Assembly (NCBI GenBank): GCA_002345205.1 | Contig: DDVI01000034.1 | Location: forward strand, 3,115-67,114 | DNA from: Bdellovibrionaceae bacterium UBA2316 | Lineage (GTDB): Bacteria; Bdellovibrionota; Bdellovibrionia; Bdellovibrionales; Bdellovibrionaceae | Direction: 5' to 3' | DNA length: 64,000 nt | Part shown: piece after piece, positions 26,191-34,593 of the stretch | Position numbering within the stretch: the first letter of the stretch is position 1 | Layout: every line of letters begins with the position of its first letter | Translations under genes and position numbers: made by a program | The notes under the pieces: model-generated | Database searches by the model: none | Told to the model about the DNA's origin: nothing | Seen by the model: the letters and a program-made list of their open reading frames with translations, nothing else

Positions 26191-26564
26191 GTGTGTACCT
26201 CAAATTGTTGTGTTAATCCGAGATTATATTCTTACATATCTATAAGCGTCAAGGGAAGTCGTTTTATCTTTACGTTGTTAATTTCACATTGAGTGCCGCA
26301 TTCCGCTTTACACTGTGTCGTCTCAGAGCAAGGCATCCAATAATGGTAATGTCCTTGGTAAGTATGCGGAAGCTAAAGCCAATGTAAAGAAAATCATCGA
26401 AAAACTAATGTTATTTACTTTAGCGACCGATAGGTCCTAAACCTAACAAACCGGGAGTGAATGTAATGGAAACGGCGTGTAGGAGTTCAAAATCAGTATC
26501 CACAAGACCTTTTTGATTCAATTAGCTTTAAAACTGGCTAAAATGATTTCGATTGGGGGTGTAC
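26191..26564. other. Intergenic region with a possible gene remnant
   Basis: 374 bases between divergent genes. A short stop-to-stop frame on the plus strand (about 26293-26440) reads like protein (KYAEAKANVKKIIEKL) but has no start and ends at TAA 26438-26440; it may be a decayed gene. The first 90 bases must hold the HTH promoter. No clear promoter pair for the ThiF-like gene was found. Confidence 0.3.
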
Positions 26565-27410
26565 GTGGAATCTAAAGTTTTAGAAGAGCAACAGCTTGAG
26601 AACTATTTTACGAGAACGTTACGTAATCATTTTTGGGTGGGCGGCAAATCTGGCCAGCTTAAAATCCAAAAATTTCGAGTTGGCGTGGCTGGGCTCGGTG
26701 GTATGGGCTCAAATATCGCTGAGATATTCTGCCGTTTGGGGGTGGGTGCCATTAGAGCAACTGATCCAGATACAATTGAAAGAACCAATATAAACCGCCA
26801 AGTTATTGCCTTTGAGGACACGGTCGGAGTGAAAAAGGCTGATGCCGCCTATAACGAACTCAAGCGTATCGCGAAGGACGTTAACTTCGAAATCAGTACG
26901 GAGGGCATACAAGCGCATAACGTCGAAAAATTTGTAGAAGGCCTTGACGTCGTTATCAATGAAATCGATGTTTTTCATATTGATAAGCAGATTCTGTTGA
27001 TCGAGGCCGCGCGCAAACTGGGAATCCCGGTCTATACGACAATTGTGGTAGGGGTTGGAATCCATCTCTATAAATACGACCCTAAGGGGAATTACAGCGC
27101 TCGCGACTTTTTGGACGTAATTGTAAAGAATAAAGATGTTGAAACCCTGGTGGATCGCTTGGGACAGCCTTTGCCAAGTTACCTTCAAGGGCCGCGCCTA
27201 GATGAGTTTACCCATGAACTGAAGCAGGGAAATGTCCCTATTTTTGGTGCGAGTACATTCTTGGGTCAGTCGCTATTGGCTATTCGTGTTCTGCACGATT
27301 TTGGATTTATTAATATCCAAACAAACGTGCCACCAACGCCAAGTTTACCAAAATTTTTAGTTTTAGATCCTTTAACATTTCAGTTTGAAATCGCAGAGGT
27401 TGATAAATAA
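26565..27410 (+). CDS. ThiF/MoeB-type E1-like adenylyltransferase family protein
   Basis: 281 residues. Nucleotide-binding Rossmann motif VAGLGGMGSNIAEI (about 41-54), then DPDTIERTNINRQ and the VKKAD Lys-Asp pair: the ATP/Mg signature of E1-like enzymes that activate a carboxylate by adenylation. The two CxxC zinc knuckles of ThiF and MoeB are absent, as is an obvious catalytic Cys loop, so it probably adenylates (or only binds) a small substrate rather than a sulfur carrier. No ubiquitin-like partner gene is nearby. GTG 26565 is chosen for the GGGGGTG site upstream. Three bases separate it from the hydrolase gene. Confidence 0.75.
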   Translation: MESKVLEEQQLENYFTRTLRNHFWVGGKSGQLKIQKFRVGVAGLGGMGSNIAEIFCRLGVGAIRATDPDTIERTNINRQVIAFEDTVGVKKADAAYNELKRIAKDVNFEISTEGIQAHNVEKFVEGLDVVINEIDVFHIDKQILLIEAARKLGIPVYTTIVVGVGIHLYKYDPKGNYSARDFLDVIVKNKDVETLVDRLGQPLPSYLQGPRLDEFTHELKQGNVPIFGASTFLGQSLLAIRVLHDFGFINIQTNVPPTPSLPKFLVLDPLTFQFEIAEVDK

Positions 27411-27412
27411 AT

Positions 27413-28159
27413 ATGAAAGCAAAGACGAAGCTATTTCTGCATATGGGCCCAGGCTTCCATTCTTTAATTGAGGCCAGCATGTTCGCGAGTAAAATACCAG
27501 AAATGGAGTTTTGGAATCAACCCAAAACGGCATCTTTCGCTGATCTGGTAACGGCTGCTAGTGAGGTTTTTTTAAATTTAAAGCAGGATAAAGTCGATCT
27601 ATATGCCCATAGTTTTGGTGCTCACTTGGCTTTAAGATTAGTACAAAAGTTTCCTGATAAAGTTGGGAAAGTAGTTATTCTGAATAGTGCCGTTAATCCG
27701 TTCAGTTGTTTTTTAAATGTTGGATCGAAGTTAAATGTATTAAATGCTACTGAAGTCAAAGCCCTCAAATCCGGATCGAGCGATGCTAAAATGGAAGCTA
27801 TTTTCAAAGTGGCTACGTCTTCCGGTTTTAATTCTGTCTATTGGTATTCGGCGGAAAAACAGAAGCAAATTGAAAGTAACTATTTTTCTCAGTTCCCATC
27901 GGTTGATTTAACTGTTTTCTCCAGTGTCTTTAAGGATTTTTTAGATCAACAGGCTAGCGAACGGAATGTAGTTAGTTGGAATGGTCCTGTACGAGTAATT
28001 TACAGTGAGAATGATGCGTTACTGACTTATACCGACGACGTGGCTCCGTGGAAACACGTTTTTCCTAATGTGACATTTGAAAACGTTAAAGGGGTTGGAC
28101 ATTATGCCCATCTCGAAAGTGCTGCCGTGGCTGATAAATTTTTTTTGTTGGGCCTATAG
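27413..28159 (+). CDS. Alpha/beta-hydrolase fold protein
   Basis: 248 residues. Oxyanion HMGPGFHS near residue 10, nucleophile elbow AHSFGAH with Ser67, acidic candidate in YSENDALLTY, and catalytic His in GVGHYAHLE (His230 or His233). It follows the ThiF-like gene by two bases, so works in the same pathway. In an acyl-signal context it could be an acyl-ester or thioesterase-type enzyme, but substrate is not visible in the sequence. Confidence 0.78.
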   Translation: MKAKTKLFLHMGPGFHSLIEASMFASKIPEMEFWNQPKTASFADLVTAASEVFLNLKQDKVDLYAHSFGAHLALRLVQKFPDKVGKVVILNSAVNPFSCFLNVGSKLNVLNATEVKALKSGSSDAKMEAIFKVATSSGFNSVYWYSAEKQKQIESNYFSQFPSVDLTVFSSVFKDFLDQQASERNVVSWNGPVRVIYSENDALLTYTDDVAPWKHVFPNVTFENVKGVGHYAHLESAAVADKFFLLGL

Positions 28160-28288
28160 CCAATTAAACTGTCTCAAATTAAAACTGTAAAAAAATCTTT
28201 GATATAGCGTCTTCTAATCAAACAATTCAAGTAAAATTATTTATGTTAAGCAATTTTTAACCGATACTTTAGTCTGTGAGGGTGCTGA

Positions 28289-29053
28289 ATGAGTCAGTTT
28301 AAATTAGTCGTGTTAGATTACGCTAAAATGCAGATTCACAATCCAATAGTTCGCAATGTCCTAAATGATATCATTGTTACCAAGCAAATTAATTTCGAAC
28401 GCGCTGATGTTGACTATGTTGCTTTAGATAAGCATGACATGATTGGTACTCATTACCTTATTTATGACACGAGCGATATTTTCCAGCCTAAATTAGTGGC
28501 CGCTATCCGTTCCACGTATCCGACACGCGCCGAAAAACATCATATGCGTACGCCTCTTTTAGATTTACTTTCAAAATTGCCAGAAAATTGCCAAGAGGCT
28601 TATCAAAAATTCAATTCGATTTATCCCTTAGCGGCCGATTGTGGTTCTTTGGTTGTAGATAGTAACTACACGTTTAAAAGTACTGGGCTTAAATTAATCG
28701 ATATTTGTTATGCGATGATCTATATTCATGCTCGTCGCATGGGCTACAATAATATTTTAGGTTGCACTAACGAAAAATTCCGCTCGTCTCGGTGGCTAGA
28801 AAATATTGGATCTTATCAGCCAGGATTAAACTTTATACACCCGATAGTTTCTGATCCTCATTTGTTGATCATGATCGAAAAATTTAATGTCCCTTATATT
28901 GAATCTATTTGTGCTGCACACGAGGACTTATTTAAAAACATTCAGGAACTCGTTCCAAGCAACGCAGGCTATATGGATATCAAGTGGGCAGTGAACGAAT
29001 TTATTTTTAATAATAAGGCCGCCGAGAAACAGCGTATAAAGGTGGCAGGCTAG
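28289..29053 (+). CDS. LuxI/FeeM-like GNAT acyltransferase
   Basis: 254 residues. The N-terminal half follows the autoinducer-synthase pattern: acidic VDYVALDKHD (40-50), THYLIYD (about 54-60), then VAAIRSTYPT (70-79), equivalent to the VxGxxRLLPT segment of LuxI with its conserved Arg (Arg74). The second half has the GNAT core: GSLVVDSNY, YAMIYIHARRMGYNNILGCT and RWLENIG. FeeM-type N-acyl amino-acid synthases share this fold and use acyl-ACP donors. An acyl-transfer role is inferred by pattern only. GAGGGTG precedes the ATG; a 129-base gap separates it from the hydrolase, so it may have its own promoter. Confidence 0.6.
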   Translation: MSQFKLVVLDYAKMQIHNPIVRNVLNDIIVTKQINFERADVDYVALDKHDMIGTHYLIYDTSDIFQPKLVAAIRSTYPTRAEKHHMRTPLLDLLSKLPENCQEAYQKFNSIYPLAADCGSLVVDSNYTFKSTGLKLIDICYAMIYIHARRMGYNNILGCTNEKFRSSRWLENIGSYQPGLNFIHPIVSDPHLLIMIEKFNVPYIESICAAHEDLFKNIQELVPSNAGYMDIKWAVNEFIFNNKAAEKQRIKVAG

Positions 29054-29952
29054 AGAGAAGGCTCTTCTTTCTTCGTCACTAAGTGAATTTGTCTGGCTTC
29101 AGCTTCCGGAAAATTAAAGGTATAATCACAGCGGATACCATCCGAAGTGTAACTCACTTCGTATTCCGGCATAGATGGGGCTAAATTTGAAAGATAGGGA
29201 AACCAGCCCGCTAATATCAAACGATAGCGTAAGATTTTATCTATGCGGCGTTTGCTGAAATCAATATGAGCGTGATTATCATAATCTAAAAATGTCGTTA
29301 CGTTAAATCGTGTCCGGTCTAAATCTAAGTCCACTCTAAAGTTATTATCTAGATTTTTAAATGTTCGGGCGACGACTTCGTAGCACTCGTAATAATTACG
29401 AGCTTTACTGAAGTCGGCACGCATTTGCGGAGTTTGATCTAGGCTCAAGAACATGACGCATGCTAATTGATCCAAATCTTCTTGTTTAAATCCATGCTCA
29501 AGCAAAATATCGAGAAGATCCATAAAGTAATTTAGGCTGATACGATTATTTAGATCCGAATAGATCAATGGTGAAATATTTAATTTACGCATGATCATAT
29601 CGCTAAAGTGTTGTCCGTATTTCAAAGTTAGAAACTTAAAAATATGAGCGGACGAGCGCAAATAGCTAAATTGATTTTGAGTGTATTTCTCTGGCATAAC
29701 GGAATCACCAGAAAATAGGATGGATCTGACAAAGTCTTTGTCGTACGTGCCTTCCAAAATAGAGTCTTCATTAATGTGGAGGTACTGTCCCAATTGAACG
29801 AACTGGGCTTTTTTAATTACACGGGAGCGATGGCCAGACCACCAGTCTAAGAATGTAAGCGGGGATAGCCCAAGTGCTTCCGGCGCACGATTCAGGGGTA
29901 ACCCAACATCCTTAATAAAGGCTCGTAGTCTTTTATCTTTGGAAGAATCCAT
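29050..29952 (-). CDS. HTH regulator with putative ligand-binding domain
   Basis: 300 residues from ATG 29952. The first 60 residues look like a helix-turn-helix (FIKDVGLPLNRAPEALGLSP, LTFLDWWSGHRSRV). The remainder, with NISPLIYSDLNNRISLNYFM and a late beta-rich part, weakly recalls effector domains that precede AraC-type regulators. Its stop overlaps the acyltransferase stop by four bases (convergent) and its start overlaps the small HTH gene by 20 bases. Next to a LuxI-like gene it is a natural candidate for the signal receptor; that is inference. Confidence 0.6.
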   Translation of the reverse strand: MDSSKDKRLRAFIKDVGLPLNRAPEALGLSPLTFLDWWSGHRSRVIKKAQFVQLGQYLHINEDSILEGTYDKDFVRSILFSGDSVMPEKYTQNQFSYLRSSAHIFKFLTLKYGQHFSDMIMRKLNISPLIYSDLNNRISLNYFMDLLDILLEHGFKQEDLDQLACVMFLSLDQTPQMRADFSKARNYYECYEVVARTFKNLDNNFRVDLDLDRTRFNVTTFLDYDNHAHIDFSKRRIDKILRYRLILAGWFPYLSNLAPSMPEYEVSYTSDGIRCDYTFNFPEAEARQIHLVTKKEEPSL

Positions 29953-30238
29953 CAATTTCCCTTAGAAAATTTAGAATATTTTCTACGTGTGTAATCTTAC
30001 TTAAGTTTAATATCTCCCCTTTATCCATTTGCATAACGGTGGCGATCATTTCAAAATCATTTTGAGAAAGGCGCTTACGGCCAGCTTCAATCATTTTTAC
30101 ATCTTTAAGTGTTAGACCCGAATCTTCGGCGATTTTCTCCGAAGTCACATTAAGTATAACCTTCTGACGTTTGACGTATAAGCCAAAGAGACGACCGAAT
30201 TCGCGTTTATTAAATTGGTTTAAAGTCTCTAAATTCAT
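29933..30238 (-). CDS. XRE-like HTH protein
   Basis: 101 residues with a Cro/C1-like helix-turn-helix: FGRLFGLYVKRQKVI, SEKIAEDSGLTLKDVKMIE, AGRKRLSQNDFEMIATVM. The tail (THVENILNFLREIDGFFQ) is helical. It is the first gene of a two-gene unit with the larger regulator. A promoter TTGATG-N16-TTATCT lies upstream on the same strand. AGG seven bases upstream of the ATG. Confidence 0.72.
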   Translation of the reverse strand: MNLETLNQFNKREFGRLFGLYVKRQKVILNVTSEKIAEDSGLTLKDVKMIEAGRKRLSQNDFEMIATVMQMDKGEILNLSKITHVENILNFLREIDGFFQR

Positions 30239-30275
30239 TGAACCTATCTCTATCTAGGAATTTCTCTACGTCCTA

Positions 30276-30303
30276 AGATAAGGGATGGTGCAATTTTCAT
30301 CAA
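30276..30303 (-). promoter_or_regulatory. Predicted promoter of the HTH pair
   Basis: On the minus strand TTGATG (30303-30298), a 16-base spacer and TTATCT (30281-30276), about 40 bases before the ATG at 30238. Only motif similarity supports it. Confidence 0.3.
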
Positions 30304-30418
30304 TAAAAATCTCTTTAAAAGGGGAGGTCCCCAGAGAAGGGGATGGGTACCAATTAAAACAAATATGTCGAATGATTGAATACTTTTTTGACAGGAAAAA
30401 TCTTTATACCGAGGCCCT

Positions 30419-31309
30419 TTACGCGGCGATTGGTTGTTCTTCGGCAGGGTCCTTTTGAAGAGTTCGTGGGTCAAATAGGGTTGGAACTAAATGATGGTTC
30501 TTATGATAGTAGAGCCCAAATGCAATCGTATTTACAAAACGATAGAAGCGGGCATTCAAGTTTTGAATCTCGGTACCACCGCTAATAGGGCGATGGGTAG
30601 AGTAGTTAAACCAGGCGTAGTGGAACATTTTAAAAACAATATTAGATAAAAATAGAAATGTGAATAACTGCGGACCAAGTAAAAGTAGCCAAAACAATAC
30701 TCGGGCGCTTTGATCTAATTTAGCTGATTGACCAAATTGTTTAATGGCCGCCAGGGATTGGGGATTTTGTCCGTGCGTTTTAAAGAAGAATTTAACATAG
30801 GCCCCAATGGCAGCGTCGCGCATGCCCCTAGTAAATTCCCAATAGCTTTTGTTTAGAGGTGGATGAGGATCCAGTTGTGGATCGTCTGAATGCATATGAT
30901 GAATGACGTGCACGATTTTCCATTGAGCAAATCCAGATAGTTGCATGACGCCGACGATTTCTCCGATTGGACGATTGAGCCATTTTGGCCTAAAGCTACT
31001 GTGAGCCGCATTGTGCAGAAACGCCGTTAGAGGAAACGTTGCTATAATGGCGAGGGGGATCCCTAATAGGTAGATCGGATCGAAATCACTACGAGAAACA
31101 CTAATGGTAGCTGCGTAAGCAAAACATCCTACTACCAGTTGAATTTTAGTTGTTGATAAAATTACGACCAAAGGAAGATACAAAAGAAGATCTTGAGAAT
31201 TTATATCGGCAAATAAACATAATGCTATATTCAGGACAGAGACTACGACAAATGATGTGAAATGAGCCCGTGCTAAAAACAATCGATCTTTACGAAAGCT
31301 AGCGATCAT
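30419..31309 (-). CDS. Membrane fatty-acid desaturase
   Basis: 296-residue integral membrane enzyme with the three di-iron histidine boxes: HNAAHSS (about residue 98), HVIHHMHSDD (about 135) and YYHKNHHLVP (about 275). Four or more hydrophobic helices surround them. It introduces double bonds into acyl chains, probably of membrane lipids. AAGGAG seven bases before the ATG is an ideal ribosome-binding site. Close to the acyltransferase, it might also tailor the acyl group of a secreted molecule; lipid fluidity control is the simpler explanation. Confidence 0.88.
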   Translation of the reverse strand: MIASFRKDRLFLARAHFTSFVVVSVLNIALCLFADINSQDLLLYLPLVVILSTTKIQLVVGCFAYAATISVSRSDFDPIYLLGIPLAIIATFPLTAFLHNAAHSSFRPKWLNRPIGEIVGVMQLSGFAQWKIVHVIHHMHSDDPQLDPHPPLNKSYWEFTRGMRDAAIGAYVKFFFKTHGQNPQSLAAIKQFGQSAKLDQSARVLFWLLLLGPQLFTFLFLSNIVFKMFHYAWFNYSTHRPISGGTEIQNLNARFYRFVNTIAFGLYYHKNHHLVPTLFDPRTLQKDPAEEQPIAA

Positions 31310-31542
31310 GGATTTGCTCCTTAGTTCATTCCTTAGTGGCGTTCATTTTTCCTATCGGCAGAATGCCTTCTTGGGATTAGTCAAAATATGAGACACTTAG
31401 GGTGTATACTGCTAATAAACAGCACTTCGGGCGCAACCATGAGTTTTAGACACGGCATAGGAAGTCACAAAAAAGTGATTGTATAGGCAAGTAAATAAAG
31501 TAAACTGATTTAACTATGGAAATGGACAAATTAGGACATTTT

Positions 31543-31850
31543 AATGGCCATACCTAAAAATGTTACGGCAATTGCCGAAACATATGATGTTCTTATCTGC
31601 GATTGGTTTGTAGGTCCCTCAGTCTGCAGAAAAATGGTTAAAGAAATTGGAATCTCAAAAACAATTACCAGAAGCTACTGTCGTCGCGACTGGGATGCCT
31701 GACATCGAAGAAAACGTCGAGAATTTGCCTATATATTTAATTTACAAACCGTTCGATTTTTACAGTTTAAAAGATATCTTAATTAATCTTAAGCAAAGTC
31801 AATTACGCCCGACTTTACCAACACTTGGTCACCCACCACTAAATTTTTAA
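31543..31850 (+). pseudogene. Frameshifted response-regulator receiver remnant
   Basis: Frame 1 from ATG 31543 (AGGA upstream) gives AETYDVLICDWF, the third receiver strand with phosphoacceptor Asp, then ends early at TGA. From about 31610 the next frame gives KWLKKLESQKQLPEATVVAT and LIYKPFDFYSLKDILI: fourth strand, Thr/Ala switch position and the conserved Lys-Pro. Together they complete the second half of a receiver domain interrupted by one shift near 31605-31625. The acidic first strand is missing. The 3' part runs into the convergent HyuB-like gene. A dead gene is the best reading. Confidence 0.6.
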
Positions 31851-33177
31851 TATCAGATAATGTCTCTAATGTATGCCCGTTTATGGACAAAGTCGGCTTG
31901 ATCAAAGTTGATTTCACTTTGCTCGTTTTGATTTTCAGGGGCGGGCACGGGTTCATGACCGCAACTTTCACGGGTGCAATACAATCGACTTGTATAACAG
32001 CTTGGAAATCGTTCGTTTCTTTCGCTTTCGTAGTTCGAAATTGATATTGGCTTAATTTAACGTCGACACCCACACGATTAAAATCTTTCAATGTAGGCAT
32101 ACGATCAGCACCTGGAATGGGGCGTGATGAAAGCAAAGGTTCGAAATCTGTAGTTAAAGCAGCAGAACCAAAAGGCTTGGCATTGGCCATTTGAAACTCT
32201 ACCGTTCCAGTGGTGCTTGTGACCTGGATATAAGATTTCAAAATTAAATATGACTTTAAATTTGTCTTTTCTGTCCAGCAGTCCAGCAGAGCCTGTTGGA
32301 TAATATCAGCGCCACAGTGATCCGAATAAATTTTATTAGTGAATGCTTTAGAATTAACTAATGACTGCGTCGGTTTTGCAATTTGAAAATGTGAAAAAGT
32401 CGCATCATTCATTAGGTCCGCAAACTGGAAATAATCAGCAAAAAAACTAAAACAGATTGAGTCTGTGATAGGATCGGCCATTTGAATTGATGGATGGTTC
32501 GTTGTTCCTTGGAAGTCAACTCTAATGCCAATTTCAGAAGTGGAAGCTTTAATTTTTAAAATCGCTCCAGCTTCAAATTCATATTCAACCTGAGAAGACA
32601 CGTAAGTTTTTGATTTAATTGTTTTTAATGAACTATTTCCTATTGTGGACAGGTATTCTTTATGTAAATCTTTACTGCCAAATTGTGCGTGGGCTTTCAC
32701 TAAGTTTTTAAAATCCGATTGAAATTTTTCGATCTTTTTTAAAACCGAAACGAAAAAATCATTCAATCCGGTTGGGCAATCGCCTTGTGCCGTGAGCGCA
32801 TCGACCATCTGCGTGTTGATTCGACTATTTTCAACAACTGGGATAGGTGGGATTTTGATCATTTTCTTGGTGAAATCCCAAGTGCAATTGAAAGATTCTT
32901 CAATGCAAAAATGAAATGATTCTGATGAAAATAAAAACTGAATTCGATTAGATTGGCTGCAACCCAAAAGGGGATCATTGTGAATTACGACTAACGATCC
33001 ATCCCATGGGAAAAAGTTTTTTAAGGTTTTTAGACTTGTCATCAAACCCACAGAATTGTTTGCGTGTGGAGTATTGATATGAAGGCATCTAAATTCAGAG
33101 TTGAAAATAGAAACTGAAGTAAATCGCTGGCTAACGGACTTTAGAAAAAAATGAAAATCGGATGTACGTGTTTCCAC
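31789..33177 (-). CDS. Hydantoinase B/oxoprolinase-like protein (diverged)
   Basis: 462 residues. HNDPLLGCSQ near residue 65 corresponds to the NDPYxGGxH motif of hydantoinase B, and PDLMND-like and CPTGLNDFF segments fall where expected, but most metal-site residues are changed and the protein is shorter than usual (over 500). GTG start overlapping the stop of the upstream HyuA-like gene (TAGTG), so the pair is translated together as in true hyuA-hyuB operons. Catalytic function is doubtful; a retained structural or altered role is possible. Confidence 0.6.
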   Translation of the reverse strand: METRTSDFHFFLKSVSQRFTSVSIFNSEFRCLHINTPHANNSVGLMTSLKTLKNFFPWDGSLVVIHNDPLLGCSQSNRIQFLFSSESFHFCIEESFNCTWDFTKKMIKIPPIPVVENSRINTQMVDALTAQGDCPTGLNDFFVSVLKKIEKFQSDFKNLVKAHAQFGSKDLHKEYLSTIGNSSLKTIKSKTYVSSQVEYEFEAGAILKIKASTSEIGIRVDFQGTTNHPSIQMADPITDSICFSFFADYFQFADLMNDATFSHFQIAKPTQSLVNSKAFTNKIYSDHCGADIIQQALLDCWTEKTNLKSYLILKSYIQVTSTTGTVEFQMANAKPFGSAALTTDFEPLLSSRPIPGADRMPTLKDFNRVGVDVKLSQYQFRTTKAKETNDFQAVIQVDCIAPVKVAVMNPCPPLKIKTSKVKSTLIKPTLSINGHTLETLSDIKNLVVGDQVLVKSGVIDFA

Positions 33178-34544
33178 TAGTTTGAATCCTTACGTCCACG
33201 TTGCATAGCTAACCATGCTTTGGGGAATTCCTTTTGAGAAATAAAGACTAAGTTTTTGGTTTTAAACATATCCTTTGCCTTCGCAGCGAAACGTGTCGGC
33301 AAATCGCCGTAAATTACGACTGTTTCACTATGTGCTAAAGCACTAGATTCGGTTAAAATGCGATTCCAAATCACGAATCGGAACTCATCAAATGATTTTT
33401 CCATTGAATGACCGCCGCTGGCAGCGCGTGCTAGCGCCCAGAACGAATCTTTAATTTTCTTTTGCAATTCGATGCCGACACTTTCTGCATTGAGAACATC
33501 GTAAACGCATGGGATTTTGCCACGCCCAAGGCACATCGGCCCTGGCTCAAAACTTTCCTCGCTTGGGCTAATTTCGACTTCTTCGAATGAATTAAGAAAA
33601 AACGAATTCGTCGGCTGCACCTTGAGATCAATTCTTTTCTTTGCGCGAACTGATGTTGGCCCCCAAGGGCTTTCCCAATATTCTGTATCGGTCAGCCAGA
33701 CAGAAAAATTTTCAAGACCAAGGTGAATGACATCAAATTGATCCGGTAGTTTAAATTTAATTTTTGCTTGTTCGAAGAAGGCCTCTTCTAAAGCGAATAA
33801 GCCCGATAAAATATTTCGGCAATTTTGAGTACCGGAATTATTAGTAACGTATTTAATTTTTTCTGGAGCGACAACAGTTTGCAGGGCTTCCGCAATTTCA
33901 CTCTTCATTTCGTTGAATGTCCCCGCTAACGACGCTTCGATTAGGCTCGTGCGCCAGCTATGGATATCGCTTTCATCACCTAAATCGTTTGCATCGAAAA
34001 CTTCAAATTGATTCTCCGTCAGTGCTTTTGTGATTTGATCACGGTGAACGGAATTTTTATGTGAATTAACTAAACTAAGGCAAACTCGTTTTGCTTCTTT
34101 CTTTTTTAGCTCGGTTATGAGTTCATTTAACTCGTCCATGGCCACTGGAATTTGTACTTTGCCATCTGAGTTTATTTTCTCGTTCAAAGAAAACATCATG
34201 TCCTGGGACGATAAATCGGGCGGCGCTTTCAAACTAAACAAAGTTTCTTTTTTGTTGTGTTGATGAAACCCTAGCCAGCCTTCGTAACCCTTGGTTACGA
34301 TTTGCGCTACAGACCCGCCCAGCTTGAATTTAAAGATTCTTTCTAAATAACGATAACTAACGTAGACGTTTTCGACTTTAATGTTCTCCAAGCTTTGAAA
34401 TAACTTAGGTAACTTCGTTTTGTAAGGGTCTTTAAGGTTAAAAAATGAGCCGCTAAATAAAATAGAATCAGACGGTCTTTCTGTTAAAATGACTTCATAA
34501 AAGGATTCACCAAAAAAAAGACCTACATCAACCTGTTTAGTCAT
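33177..34544 (-). CDS. Hydantoinase A/oxoprolinase-like protein (diverged)
   Basis: 455 residues, shorter than typical HyuA (about 650-700). Hints of the ASKHA-type fold: VDVGLFFGESFYEVIL at the N-terminus, equivalent to the GTFTD phosphate loop but without its Thr/Asp, VTNNSGTQNCRNI, and EPGPMCLGRGKIPCVYDVLN, matching the PGPxCYGRGGxPTVTDA motif. Loss of the nucleotide-binding residues suggests no ATPase activity. Divergent from hisC, with no clear ribosome-binding site. Confidence 0.6.
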   Translation of the reverse strand: MTKQVDVGLFFGESFYEVILTERPSDSILFSGSFFNLKDPYKTKLPKLFQSLENIKVENVYVSYRYLERIFKFKLGGSVAQIVTKGYEGWLGFHQHNKKETLFSLKAPPDLSSQDMMFSLNEKINSDGKVQIPVAMDELNELITELKKKEAKRVCLSLVNSHKNSVHRDQITKALTENQFEVFDANDLGDESDIHSWRTSLIEASLAGTFNEMKSEIAEALQTVVAPEKIKYVTNNSGTQNCRNILSGLFALEEAFFEQAKIKFKLPDQFDVIHLGLENFSVWLTDTEYWESPWGPTSVRAKKRIDLKVQPTNSFFLNSFEEVEISPSEESFEPGPMCLGRGKIPCVYDVLNAESVGIELQKKIKDSFWALARAASGGHSMEKSFDEFRFVIWNRILTESSALAHSETVVIYGDLPTRFAAKAKDMFKTKNLVFISQKEFPKAWLAMQRGRKDSN

Positions 34545-34553
34545 AAAAAGTAA

Positions 34554-34580
34554 TTGAATAGATCCGATATCTGATAATAT
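34554..34580 (+). promoter_or_regulatory. Predicted hisC promoter
   Basis: TTGAAT (34554-34559), 15-base spacer, extended -10 TGATAATAT with TAATAT at 34575-34580. The start codon follows 13 bases later without a ribosome-binding site, predicting a very short leader. Confidence 0.4.
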
Positions 34581-34593
34581 AACTCCTGTCTAG

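Noticed and set aside
31647..31850. A separate 67-residue gene
   Set aside because: It is the second half of the receiver remnant in another frame and overlaps the convergent HyuB-like gene.
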